A stretch of 64,000 nt of DNA, taken from Hepsetus odoe (Eukaryota; Chordata; Actinopteri; Characiformes; Hepsetidae). The translations under genes were made by a program, and so were the position numbers. Below are positions 36,076-48,900 of this stretch, piece by piece. Within the stretch, counting starts at the first letter, position 1, and each line of letters starts with the position of its first letter. Below the pieces are notes generated by a model. The model saw only the letters and a program-made list of their open reading frames with translations. It ran no database searches and was not told the origin of the DNA. The DNA lies in contig CM029383.1 of NCBI GenBank assembly GCA_017165825.1, positions 5,198,998 to 5,262,997 of the forward strand, in the 5' to 3' direction.

Positions 36076-39000
36076 CCACCAGGCCCAGGAGACTGAGCTG
36101 TCAGCCCTCTGGTTGCAAACTCTCATCTGGCCATGGCTGACCCCAACTATAAATAGCAATACTTTTTAAGTAAAGGCTACAATAATCCACACAAAAAGCA
36201 AGATGGATTAACTGGTATTTTTGGTGTTGTAAATTGTTTAATTAATGTATAGCCACACAACAGGATATGAAATTGCTGATGGGTATAAATAGCAAAATTT
36301 GTAATTTAGGTACTAAATAATCATCATAATTTATAAGAGCCAATACAATATTGGTGGGACAAATATAAATAAGACCAAATAAGAACATATTAACTTAAGA
36401 ACGAATGTGTTCACAGTAGGGTGGAGGTTGGTGTTATTTTTGGACATCCACCTTGGACTGCTTGATGTTCAGCTGCGCAGGCTTCATAATCAATCAACTA
36501 CAAGAAAATCAAAGCTGAAAATCTATACCAGTGATTCAAAAACAGAACTGTGCAGAAGTATTCTTAAGCCACCATTCATCTCTTCATATTTTGCTTCCAA
36601 AGAGCTAGACTTTTGTACTGTTGAAGAACAGTTTTCCAGACTGAAGGACAAAGTTATTGGCTCTCACTTTCAGTTTGAGAGCATAGTTATTGGCTTTTTT
36701 GAGACACGTAATGACCTATGTTTAAATCATTCCAGCAGAGTGAAGTCATCTAACAGTTGGCATGAAACAGTGAAGAAACAACTGATTCCAGATGATCAAC
36801 TATCTAGAAAACCTAACGACACCTTGGATCAAAATTAGAGCAGGATCCTAAAGCTACATGTTATTTTAGGACATGTTTCCATTCTTTTCTCTTGTATATG
36901 GTTAATGCTTGTGACTTTGTGGTGGTTCGTCCCCTTGTCAAAGGGAAACCAGTCAATGAACCAGTTGCTAATGGAAATTAAACATTACGGCATTATTTAA
37001 GCACTTTCTTCATTCCCTGTCATGATATGAGCTTATTTTAGCCTTGCTATACATGGTGCATATTCCCAATTCCCACGTTCCCATCAGTATGTTGTTTTCA
37101 GATCTATAGTTTGATTACTATATATTATTTCTAAATGTACCTCCATTGGTTACCAGGTCCAGAAGTTCCAGAATGTGTTGATCTTGGTCCTGCTGATTGT
37201 TTATTACATCATCTGCATTTATCACTTTTGGCAAACAATATAATTTGAAAATCAGGCATGGAAAGCAATGTCTGGATGCACTGGATTGGCTGAAGGTGCG
37301 TAGCAGGAATGTTCAGGACTTTCTGGCATTTCTGTTTAGCACTGATGTGAATAAAAAGGTCGAGGCTCTTGGATTGCTTGGTCCAGGCTGGTTTGAGTTG
37401 AAAAGTTTGTTAGATAGGCTCACTTTGCCAAGCGTAAAAATGTTTGGGGCAAGACTCCCCAAACATGATGCTGAACAGTGACAGGTTTCTTTAAGTAAAA
37501 CATCCGATGTTTCTATCATTGCATCGAAGAAATTAAGGTGGCCAGTTTTTTTTTCATGTATTTTTCTATGGCTGCTGTTGTACTGTACTAAATTATGGCG
37601 AAGACCAGCTGATAGAACTGAGTATTACATGCCGCCCCCTTACAACTCACTACATTGGTCCACATTGCAGCTTAAAAATGAATTACATTACTAAACTAGA
37701 GCAAGGCGCATGCCCATCTGCTGCACAGTCTTTCTAACCCAGTCTGTTTTCAATTCACAGTTAAAAGCAGGGACATTTCTGGAGATGCCTGTTAACCATA
37801 GCTTATTTGAAAATCTAAAAGCTGGCAGCTCTTTTAAAGCTTCGTTTTGGGCCATGAGAGCTGAAACATGGTCCATAAATGAGGAAACAACACATCGCTC
37901 TCATAATTGTATTTTCTGCTAGAACCTCTAAAACAGTTGTTTGTTAGAGCTAATCCTGCAGTTACCAATTAATACGGTTTAACACGCAGTTTAAAATGAA
38001 GCCCAGATATCTGAGGCTTGTGAAGACATCCCAAGTTTGATCTCAGACCAATTTATGCAGGCCAGAAAATCTAGAATGACATTCCTATGTGAGGGATGTT
38101 CCTCACGATTTATCTTGTTCTGTAAAATTTAAAGAAAGAAAGACAGGATTTCAACCCAAAGCCGATTATAAAATTATCAAATTCCAAGCGACCATTTTGC
38201 CCTCCTGCTTTACAGTTTTTAGGTCCACTGCTGAGGCTGCTACAACTTTCAGTGTCTTATTTTTTTGCTGCAGTAAGAAGCTTCTTTGCAAATTGTTCCT
38301 AAAAATAGCTGATCAAACATGTTCCTTTACTTCCACCACACAACAAATACCACTTTTACACTTGTGTAATCAGACTGCTCTGGTTTGCACGGTACTGATA
38401 CAGGTCAGCCACATCTATTAAAGCATGCAGCCCATGTTTGTGTAAGCAGGTATCCAGCCTAATCTCCCCCAATTTCACAATGGATGGACTGCTCTTCTGC
38501 TTTAGTTCCAGTAAATGTAAATGAGCTTTATATTTATTAGCTTCATACCAGTAAATGGACATTGCTCTCTGTTACTGTAAACAAACCAGGAAGACATATG
38601 ATTTATCAGGTTGCCAGCATGGCAGAGAAAGGATAAGAGACTACAAATGTCATAGTAAAAGGATCTCCTCTACATAAAATTGACTACTTTTGGCAATATT
38701 TTTTATGTTGCCCTCAGAAATCACTCCCGAGAAATTAGTCTGTTTAATGTCCCTCCTCCACAGTGAAATGAAATTTCCAGCCATGGTCACTAGCATCGAC
38801 AGCATCTGTGCCTTCTTATTAAGCTATCTAAAATGTACTGTCTGGTCCTGTAGACCAAATGAACAAGTCAGCATCAATCAGATCAAATCAACTTTTTAAA
38901 CTCGAGGCCGGTGAAGAGAGTGAGAGAGCAAAGCTGAATCAAATTAGCTGAATCAAACTGTCATTGACACCTGCTGTAAAAAGCTCCCGGCTGTTTGCTG

Positions 39001-40254
39001 TAGGGATGCGAGGCTGGAACATTCTTGCGACTTTAGTCAACAGGCTTTAATCCCGTAGGCCAGTCTGTCACGCACTGCTGACAATCCAGCTGCTGTTAAG
39101 ACTGCCTATGTCAGTCAGGAATCTCTCTCACTGAATAAACGGATTAATGAATCATGTTCAAGGCCTCAAGAGATAGCAGTTAATTCACCAGGGCAGGTAT
39201 TCGCTTCACCACAATCCCAAATGCTTAACCAGATAAATATATAAGAGGCATATGTCCATAAATGGAGTTAGCATGCTTCAGTCTGCTGGATGAAAAAGAA
39301 AAAACCATGTTACACAACAAAGTCATGGATAAATCTGGAAATTTGATAGGCTCTCCTGCTGCGTTGTCTTTTGAGATTGATTTGGATGCTCTTTGGACAA
39401 GCTTGTATAACACAGACAGAAGGTAAAGCGCCTGCTATAAAATGTCATCTCGGGGGGCCTATAGGACATATCAAGAGTGAAAGCATAAGGAGAGGAAGAC
39501 TGGAGGAAATGTGTTATAAAAGCTGCAAGCAATAGGGAGAGTCCATGGAGTGATGAGGGATGGAGAAAGCAAGGCGAGTGCGTAGGAGTGGAGGTCACAC
39601 TCGGAGCGCATGGAAGAGGAACAGAGCCAACAAGCCAACATCATTCATCATGTCGTGTTAAGAGTGGAGAGATGAGGGAGTAGACATGGGCTAAGGGCCT
39701 GCAAAACAAAAGCCCTCTTATTGCAGCAAAATACACTTTTAGGGTGAAGGTCTGCAGTAAAGCCTTTGAGTATCCTCACAATGTTGCCATTATAACAAGC
39801 CAAGCAAGCTAATTGCCCAAGACCCATATTTTCAGCCTGGAGATATCACGCCGTAACCCAAACTTTCAATGGAGCATTGTCATAAAGAAAATTTAAATGA
39901 TAGACTTTAAATGACCCTACACTTAGCCCCACCTTGTTACTTTCAACCCGTGCTAACTGTACTGTTGTGTTTTTTTGTTGTTATGGATTTTTTTGCAGTA
40001 ATGAAGGTGACAATTTAGAAAATAACATTAAGGCCAAGTGGGTCTTGGTAGATACTTCCAGTCATCAAGCTGGCAAATAGGAATTAGAAATCAGTCTTCA
40101 TTTTTCCATTTTTTGCAGCACTTACTCATATAATCCAGATCTATAGCAACATATAGTCATGACATATTGTGTTGCAATCAAGCAATCTGTATTTATGTTC
40201 AGGGATTTGAGATCAGCTGACCAGGCTGCCTTAAGGTTCAGCTTAGGTTTGTTG

Positions 40255-40405
40255 TGCTCTTTGCACATTTACATTAAGCAGGAACAACTTGAGGTTAAGG
40301 GTTTTGATCAGGAACCCAGTGGTGGTACTGCTGGAGGTAGAAGTTGAAGCGACGACCTCTTGGTCCATAGGCAAGTATGCTACCACTAAACCACCACCAT
40401 CCCAT
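40255..40405 (-). mobile_element. Family B SINE-like fragment
   Basis: GGTTAAGGGTTTTGATCAGG, AACCCAGTGGTGGTACTGCT and TGCTACCACTAAACCACCAC match the blocks at 61820-62038. Confidence 0.65.
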
Positions 40406-40794
40406 GCACCATGCACCATGCGATTTGCCCTGTATTGTGTAGTGGCAAAGCATAAAACTGTTGTGGCCATGCTTGAGAATGCAAAGCCTTTTCAAAAAGT
40501 GATGTCCATTTGCAGCCTCTTGCCCATTTCAGCCACGCATATCAGAAGTGCCCAGTGGACTTCAGCTGTATCTGTGGCTTTACCAAAAAATCTTAAACTG
40601 TTACATGGACACAGTCATGCAAGCATGCAAATCCAGCTCCTTAAAGAATGTTTATATGGATAAATGAGTGCTTGCAGCCTATTCCTATCATTCAAACATG
40701 ATGATTATTGCCCAACAGCTTTTATTCAGTTTCACCCATAACTTAGGGAAAATTATCTATACCTCCATTAGATGTAGTGGTGGGGGTAGAGGCA

Positions 40795-40985
40795 GAGGTG
40801 GCCTTATGGTAAGGTACCAGATGATATAGTCAAAGGGTGTGGTTTCAAGTCCTGGACTTGTAGGTCACCCTAAGGTACCCTTGAGCAAGTTTCTTGGATG
40901 TATGGCTCCCCACTGCTTCACTTTGATGGATGGGATAAATGTACAGAAGCATTTTGTTGTGCCACACTGTGTGCTATTCATTTTC
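40795..40985 (+). mobile_element. Diverged SINE, family A-like
   Basis: GAGGTGGCCTTATGGTAAGG, GGTTTCAAGTCCTGG and CTAAGGTACCCTTGAGCAAG are recognisable but strongly diverged. Confidence 0.6.
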
Positions 40986-41887
40986 ACTGATTATTGGAGC
41001 CACTTATCCAAACCAGTGTTCCTAGGGTAAATGTAGAGAAACATTCTAGGTAGGTCAAAAACAGGGGCAATTAAGCATCTCCAGTTCACCTGGAGGAAAC
41101 CCAAACAGACATGGGGAAAATAGCAAACTCCCAGGCCTCCCAGGCTGGGACTCCAGCCCAGATCCTTCTTGCTGTGAGATCAGGAGGTAGCTCAATTTAA
41201 CTCCATCCCTTGAGTTAACCATGTGTATGAGAAGATCCTGGCAGAGTTCCTTAAGGCTAAAGCACCAGCCTGGGAGGGCTTGCAGGAGTGTAAGCATTAT
41301 GAACATCCAGTCATGTAAATGTACGCTTGAGAAAGAATACTTGAGTGTGCACTTCCAGACATTTGCCGTTGTTTTTCCATTAGTATTTTTGGGCAAATTG
41401 TTCCTTTAAAGGAGTGGTTCTCAAAGTGTTGAAGAAAGTTATCTTTTGAGCTGACGACAATGTTTAGGAACCACTGCTAAAAATGATCTGAATTAAATTC
41501 AGATTGCACTCTTACTTATAGCATGTTCAGTTGCTTGGTTGAGTGTCTACTGACACCCATAAACTGAGCTGGATTTATAGTGTAGAAAAGGATGAGACAA
41601 TCATCTCTCCTTGGTCGGAATACCTGTTCATCCCCTATAACACGATGTCTCTTTTAACAGGATTGTAGACGGGAGGGGATTTGGAAAGAAGTGTTCATTA
41701 GTTGTAGTTCCAGCTGCAGGGAGCACGTGAAACAAGCTAAAAAACACTAAACATCATTTATTACACTCATTTAGTACACTACTTAGGATAAAAGACTCAA
41801 TCTTGTGTTTCTCATGTTATTCCGCTATACGTCTGAGATCACATCAAGAGTCAACAGCCTCAACCCAAGGGATCAATAATCAATAAT

Positions 41888-42130
41888 AATCCCAGAAGAC
41901 ATTTAGGGTTGGGTTTATCGTTATATATTTATTTTACAAAGTTTCTAAAAAGAGAGTGCAGTTCAAGGTTGGATTATAAAGCTTCTGAAAGCCATGCAAT
42001 CAGACCAAAGCCCTGATTGGAATGGCACAACTGACAAAACAAAAAGTACCTAACATGCAGTGCTCCAACAATATTTAGCCTTTTCATTCCACATTCTTTT
42101 ATGAACTTCAGTTTATCTGAATAGGCTTGT
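41888..42130. repeat. Diverged repeat shared with 20218-20440
   Basis: See 20218-20440; same order of short shared blocks in the same orientation. Confidence 0.55.
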
Positions 42131-42837
42131 ATCACAGTGACCTAAAGATTCTAGTGCTTAGCATTCCTATACCCTTGGTTGATCACCTCTGGAGCAAACG
42201 TACTTTACCTACAGGGAGGAAAACTATGCCATAACATTTAGCATGGGTTAGTTTCTTCATTAGGGGCAGTCGTTACTTCCAAACTTGAACTGTGACAATA
42301 TGTCTGCACACAACAGAAGCAATTCCTCAAACCCACACGTCTGCGGCAATGACCTCGATTTTGGTGGCTTTGAATAGGCGACCATTGGAGACTTTTTTGA
42401 AAGAAATCAAAATGTGAACAGGATGACATCTGAAGAATGAAAACATTCTGAAGCTCTCGTAACCGCAACCACACTGTGCAGAACTGTTTGTATGTATTTG
42501 GCCATTCATGAGAACGCTTCAGTGAAATCAAGGAATTCCACATCATTAAGAGATGATTACAACCCAAGGCTAAATACCACACCTTCACAATAATAATTCC
42601 AGCAAGCCTTGTAAACTCACCGAAGGCCACTTATGTGGACGTTCGCAACAAGTACACAAACTATGAGAGATTAAACAAATGTTCTCCGCTGTTGGAGGTG
42701 AGCAATGCTCCATCGTCCAATAACCGTCATGAGGCTTTGGGAAAGTTGCGAAATCGCCGTTCCTCCAGGAGGGGTTAACGTTACTCCTCTGTTAATGATC
42801 CAACATCTGATGGGATCATGTGATGAGGTGGTAGGCC

Positions 42838-42983
42838 TCACTGAAGACATGTGTTGATGTTTTTGCCTTCAGAGGCATCCTCCACCAGTGCTATGTGGTA
42901 GTCAGTGGACAGAGTGAGGTGGGAGATGCAGCCAACCAGGCCACGCAGGTACGGCCTGTGGAGGAGAGATTCTTTCGTTCCAC
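42838..42983 (-). CDS. egflam: egflam terminal exon: end of LamG3 and stop
   Basis: Encodes GTKESLLHRPYLRGLVGCIS, HLTLSTDYHIALVEDASEGK and NINTCLQ, then TGA at 42840-42838. The C-terminus aligns end to end with the mammalian protein. No AATAAA was found within the next few hundred bases; the nearest noticed, around 41930, lies inside a repeat-like block. Confidence 0.97.
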
Positions 42984-45900
42984 CTAAAAAAGAAAGGAAC
43001 TTTCACCAGCCATGTCATTCCCACTCGTCTCTGAACAATTCATACTGATCCTCCTTAAGGAAATAAATTAGTGCATCACGAAGCATCGCCCCAATTCAAT
43101 ATGACTTCAATTATTATTGTGGGATTTAAGCATTAGTGCGATTTGATTTCCCGTCAAAGTGATATATATGATTTAAATTTGATAAAAATGACATCATCGA
43201 TCCTAGCCATCTTGATCCTCAATCACAGAAGGAATTAGAAGGGATGTATAGTTGCCCAAGAAGACAAAAACAAGAAAAGGAACCAGACCAGACCAAAGAA
43301 GCTGAAGAAGAAAAACACCAAAACCAGACAAATTAAATTCGGAGGAAGTTTTAAGAGACTAATGACTAAAACTCTTTGCTAAGACTGAACTTTAGGGTGT
43401 AAAAAGTGTAATGAAAAAGCATCCTTGCATATTTCTGCAGAAGCGATTCCTCTGAATGGAGGTTCTAATACTGTGAAGGAGAATGATGAATGCACTAAAT
43501 GCTATATTTGGCTTATGCATGATTTTCTTTTAAATGCTGACACTGAATAACTTGCACCATAATAATTGCCTGGATTGAAAATAAAAAAAGATATATTTAA
43601 ACTTTTGTATATGTTTCCTTGAGAACAGCCTAGTAAAATAGTCCTTTGCGGAATTACAAATAATGGAATAAAAATGGAATACAAACTAAAATCAATGCAG
43701 ATGGACATTTCAGTTCTGTACCTTTTCCTAATATACATTTCCAGATCTATACCTTTAACAGCTCACCTACATACAGAGCCCAACTGGTGTTGAGCTGTCT
43801 CATTCTTCCAGGAGATTTTCCCACTTTGGTGGTGGAGTTGTCCACACTGAGTTTGGCTATCTGTCCATCTCTGAAGACAAGATATTTAAATTAAAGACAG
43901 TTAAGACTACAATAGCAGATGTTTCTGATTCTGTTTTCAATACACACTAACATCAAGATGTAGATATAAAAAGGAGCCAGACTGAGGCTGTTACCTGGCT
44001 GCTTTCACTCTGTGCCATCTGCCATCGATGAACGTCCCATTCACTGTGAGTGTTTTAGTGCCACTTCCGAGGTTATAACTGCAGGGGAGTCATAATTTAA
44101 AGTGAAAGTGAAAGTGACGACCCTCGTCATTGCCAGGTCACAGCACAGCACACAGTGAACCACAACGAAATCGGACCTCTGCATTTAACCCATGCACACA
44201 AACACCGTGCAGCAGTGGGCAGCTATTGGGGACGGTACCTTGCTCAAGGGTACCTCAGGGCAACCTACTGGCAAGGGAATCGAACCCACAATCTTCCGAT
44301 GCGGGTACAACTCCCTCAGCACTAGGCATATGCACATTAAGTCATTACAGGCTTTTCTAGGTTCATCACAAGTTAAGTATTATCGTGGTTATGTGATTAT
44401 CATGGGTTTTTATTATCATAAATATATCATCATAATGGTTTCCTAATGGAGATTTGTAAAACATAATGATGTTTTTATTATTATCATGGGTGCATCATTG
44501 TTTCAAGAACTTGAGAACTTCAAAAACGTTTATGCTCATTTTTGTTTATGCAAAAATTGTCACTATAAACTTTAAAACTGTCAGTCAGCCATTTTCTGCC
44601 GCTTGACCCACGACTGTGCAGCCAAGCACAGCTCGAACCACATCATCAAATTCGCTGATGATACAACCGTGGTGGGTCTGATCAGCGGTGGAGACGAGGC
44701 AGCTTACAGAGAGGAGATACAAGAGCTGACGGACTGGTGCAGAACCAACAACCTGTCTCTGAACGTCGACAAGACTAAAGAGATGGTTGTTGACTTCAGG
44801 AGAGCACGTCAGGACCACACTCCACTTATCATCAACACCTCACCTGTGGAGATGGTCCAGAGCACCAAGTTTCTTGGTGTTCACATCACTCACAACCTCA
44901 CGTGGACCCTCAACACCACCTCCATCACAAAGAAAGCCCAGCAGCGCCTCTACTTCCTGCGCAGACTGAGGAAAGCCCATCTCCCACCTTCCATCCTCAC
45001 CATCTTCTACAGAGGAACCATTGAGAGCATCCTGAGCGGCTGCATTACTGCCTGGTACGGGAACTGCAACGTCTTAGACCGCAAGTCCATACAACGGGTA
45101 GTGAGAACAGCTGAGAAGATCATCGGGGTCTCTCTGCCCTCTGTACAGGACATTTTCACCACTCGCTGCATCTGCAAAGCAACCAGCATTGTGGATGATC
45201 CCTCCCACCCATCCCACACTCTCTTCTCCCTCCTGCCGTCCGGGAAAAGGTTCCGCAGCATACGGGCCTCCACTTCCAGGATGGGAAATAGTTTCTTCCC
45301 CCTGGCCATCAGACTGTTGAACTCCTAAACCGCCAATATCTGAACTCTTAAACCCAGTCCACTTTGTTGAACTCTTAAACCCAGTCCACTTTGTCACCCT
45401 GTATTTATTTATTTATCTCATGTTGCACTCCTGCACTTTATCAGTAACACCGCTCCACCACACTGCCACACTGTGATTTACCTGGGCTGCTTTGTTCCAC
45501 AACACTGCAGCCCTCTACGGATGATTGTACTGTCTGTCATGCCGTCTGTTGTTGTCTGTCTTGTCTGCACTTGTTGCCCCGTCTTGTGTTGTGTCTTGTC
45601 TTGTGTGTAGCACCAGGGTCCTGGAGGAACGTTATTTCGTTTCACTGTGTACTGTGCTCTATCCCAGCGCACACAGGGCGAGGACGGGGGACGCACCCTG
45701 GACAGGTCGCCAGCCCATCGCAGGGAGGAGCGAGACGGGGACAGCACCTTGCTCAAGGGTACCGCAGGGCAACCTATTGGGAAGGGGTTCGAACCCCCAA
45801 TCCACCGATCATGTGGCCATGCCCTAACCACTAGGCCACCACTGCCCCACTTTAAAACTGTACAATTTCTAAATTCTTTCACATTCTGTTCAAATTTTAC

Positions 45901-48900
45901 AAAGTTTTACTCTTTTTATGCAGCACTTTGTAAAAATCAAGAACCACCCCTAATATCTTAATATTTTGTAGGAAAATGAGACAATATAGGGCAGCTTGGG
46001 CAGCGGTGGCCTAGTGGTTAGGGAGTTCGAATCCCTTACCAGTAGGTTGCTCTGAGAACCTTTGATCAAGGTACCGTCCCCATCACTGCTCCCATGGTGC
46101 TTTCAATAGCTGTCTGTTGCTGCACATGTGTGAGTGTATGGGTAAAGAAAGACTGGGCTCAAAATAGGAGCCAAAAACTTAAACATAAAAATAAAGTCTG
46201 GCTCTTTTGAAACAAAATATGAAGAAATGAAGCTCAAGTCTTTGCGCAGTGCTGTACTTTCAGTACTATTGAATCAAAATGCTCTTATAATACTTAAAAT
46301 GTACTCTTTACTCTACTTTACCTTTTTAAATGTGGTTCTGTTTCACCCAGTAACTGTTTTCACCATTGCATTTTGTGCATTCCCAAATCTCCTCAGTCTG
46401 TATATTGCCCTTACCATATTAGAGTAAAAATGCTTTTAGTCACAACAATTTCAGATTAGCAAGTTGCATCAAACACGGAAATGTTTGTGCATCTATGTCA
46501 TTTTTTGTGCTGGCGTTGCAGAAAGATGTGGATTAATTACAAACCTGAAGACAACTGCTCCAGCATGTACAGCCAGAAACAAGTAGTCACTGTTAGGCCG
46601 CATGGTCATGTCACCTATCCATACCAACAGGCCTTCCTGAGCTGTGCTTCTGAAATGCATCTGTATGTGGGTCCTGGAGCCCGATAATCTGCCCAGAAAG
46701 AACAAAGCAGGAATGATTTTGTCTGATGTGCAGAACTTCCCAGTGTTTGTCTACCTTGATAACATTTGAAAAGATTACCTCTTCAAGACGTCCTTGCTGT
46801 CGTACATGAGGTAGCTCCTGCCGGTGAAGTGTGGAATCATAACAGCTCCAGTCACTGCTAGAGGAAAAACATCTTTTTACCAGTTAACAGCCACCAGGTG
46901 ATGCAAAGTTCCAAAAGCCATATTTAAAGCTAGAATAGATCGGCCTTGTTACTACTAGTACTAAACCTCACACTCACAGAAATCTTGTGTCAAACCAAAT
47001 AAGGCCGACTAAAGCGATCTTCTCTCATCCAACAAATCTCAGTCCAAGCTAAACTCAAATTCTGGCATTTCGTGCATCAGTTCTTGGAGGAAAAATTACT
47101 TTCACACCAAAAGAGATCAAAAACAGAAGTTGTCTCATGCCCTGGGGAAATTTTCATGGGAACATTTGGTATAACTAATAAAGTACAATTTCCTTGGCCC
47201 GGAACCGCAGAGTAAATGTTTATGGTGTCTGGGACCTACTTAAGAGTAGCTTGGTTGGTCCAATAAAAAATGAGAGAATGTAAACAAGGACAGTATGCTT
47301 GTGCCTTGATAAATATCTTCAAAATCATTTCCCTAATAATTCTATATATATTCTGCATAAATGTGTGAACTACAACTGTGATGGTTCCATTGTAGGGCCG
47401 TTTTTAAATATCCAAACAGGCCATATGGCAGCCTGGTTAGTAACCAGGTTGCCCGTTGGGCTGCTTTTGCCAAAGCCACACATTAAACAGCAGGTTCATT
47501 TTCATTTAAGACAAAAAAGTAGAGAGAAAAGCTTTCCGCAACATACCAGATTAAACAAAATTAATGGCACACTGTTGGCATTGATGCTTTCTTTCAGTGC
47601 AGTAATTCCAACATTAGCTCTTTTAATCAGATCCTAACAAACAGATGAGGCGCTCTTTACGGCCAGAAAAGAAGGCCAACAAAGATGTGCTTAGATTTAC
47701 CATTCTGGCAGTGCTTTCCCTCATACCCCAGTGGGCAGTCACACTCATAGCCGTCATGTTTTGGCTGGCACACTCCAGCATTGGCACACGGGCCGTCTGC
47801 ACATGGGTGGGCCGCATTCATTACATTCACCCCTGTTGCTGAACCAGCAGTCAGACGAATTACATGGTCATTCACAATAACCTAGCAGGACAAGGCACAC
47901 AGGTGACATTGTAAAGACAGTATAGCACAGCACTCGTGAAATGCTTCCTCTGCATTTAGCAGATACGCACAGTGTATCAGGAGGCGACCATACATAAAGC
48001 AGCTGGGAAACAGTGTTGGGGATGGTACCTTGCTCAAGGGTAACTCAGAGCAGCCTACTGCCCTGGGATTCGAACCCACAACCATTCCATTAGTCCCTAA
48101 CAACTAGCCTACCACTACCCCATAGATGACACTAAATCAAAACCCACACCCAAGTCAAGTATAGTGTATACCTTTTGAATGCTCCCAGTAAAGGGCACTT
48201 GCACCAAGGCACTGTCCTTTGTGAGGTCGTAGTTTGGTACACCTCCAAAATACAGTGGAGAGTTGCACCTTATCTGAGTGAAGGCTCCCTGACAAGAAGC
48301 CGAAAAGTGCCGTCAGACCTGAAGTTGTAATAAATCTGCACCACAATAAAGTAGGCTTTATTTGAAAGTTGGCACTACCTCAGCCATGCCCTTCACAGGC
48401 TTCTGGTTATCCAGCTGCAGAATCCCAAGCCTGGCTGTGCGAGATACCCTCAGTTCATGCCATCTGAAGAGACTGGCTGGCTCTTCACTTCTGCAATTAC
48501 AGGGAGAAAATGGACAAATGTCACTGCTGCCCTGCAGCATCTAAAATACAAAAGGATGCATTCAGCATTGCAGCTATCATTGAGAAAATCCTTAACAAAC
48601 AAAAAGCATCTGTTCATGTAGCTTAAAACTAGTGCTTCTACGTCTGTCACCCAATTTGTGATTTCATTTTTCACACACTATAAAGTACAACTGGTGATGG
48701 ACAAACAGTAAATTCATATAAGAATAAAAAATATTTTTAATGGAACCTTGGTTACTGAACCCGAATATTGGACAATTTCTATTCGTCCATTCATTGTGAG
48801 TTGGATACAATTGTTTAAGCCAGTCAGAATACTTCTACAAAACATGGTACATGGTTCCTGCCCAAAACATGACAGTGAAGCTGTAATTTATGGCTTCTGC

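Larger units (their letters stand above)
33900..42837. other. Intergenic region between the opn4x 5' side and the egflam 3' end
   Basis: No gene recognised in about 9 kb. Repeats seen: SINEs near 34.4, 35.9 and 40.8 kb, (CA)n at 35.8 kb, family B fragment near 40.3 kb, third-family-like sequence near 41.0-41.2 kb, and the repeat shared with 20.2 kb near 41.9 kb. Open frames up to 143 codons (36407-36838) have no domain signature. The part next to 42838 should contain the egflam 3' UTR. Confidence 0.5.

Noticed and set aside
35636..36079. Minus-strand open frame with Cys-Val repeats
   Set aside because: Translation of the (CA)n tract.
36407..36838. 143-codon plus-strand open frame in the intergenic region
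   Set aside because: No domain, no splice partners, no codon bias visible; plausible by chance in 9 kb of non-coding sequence.
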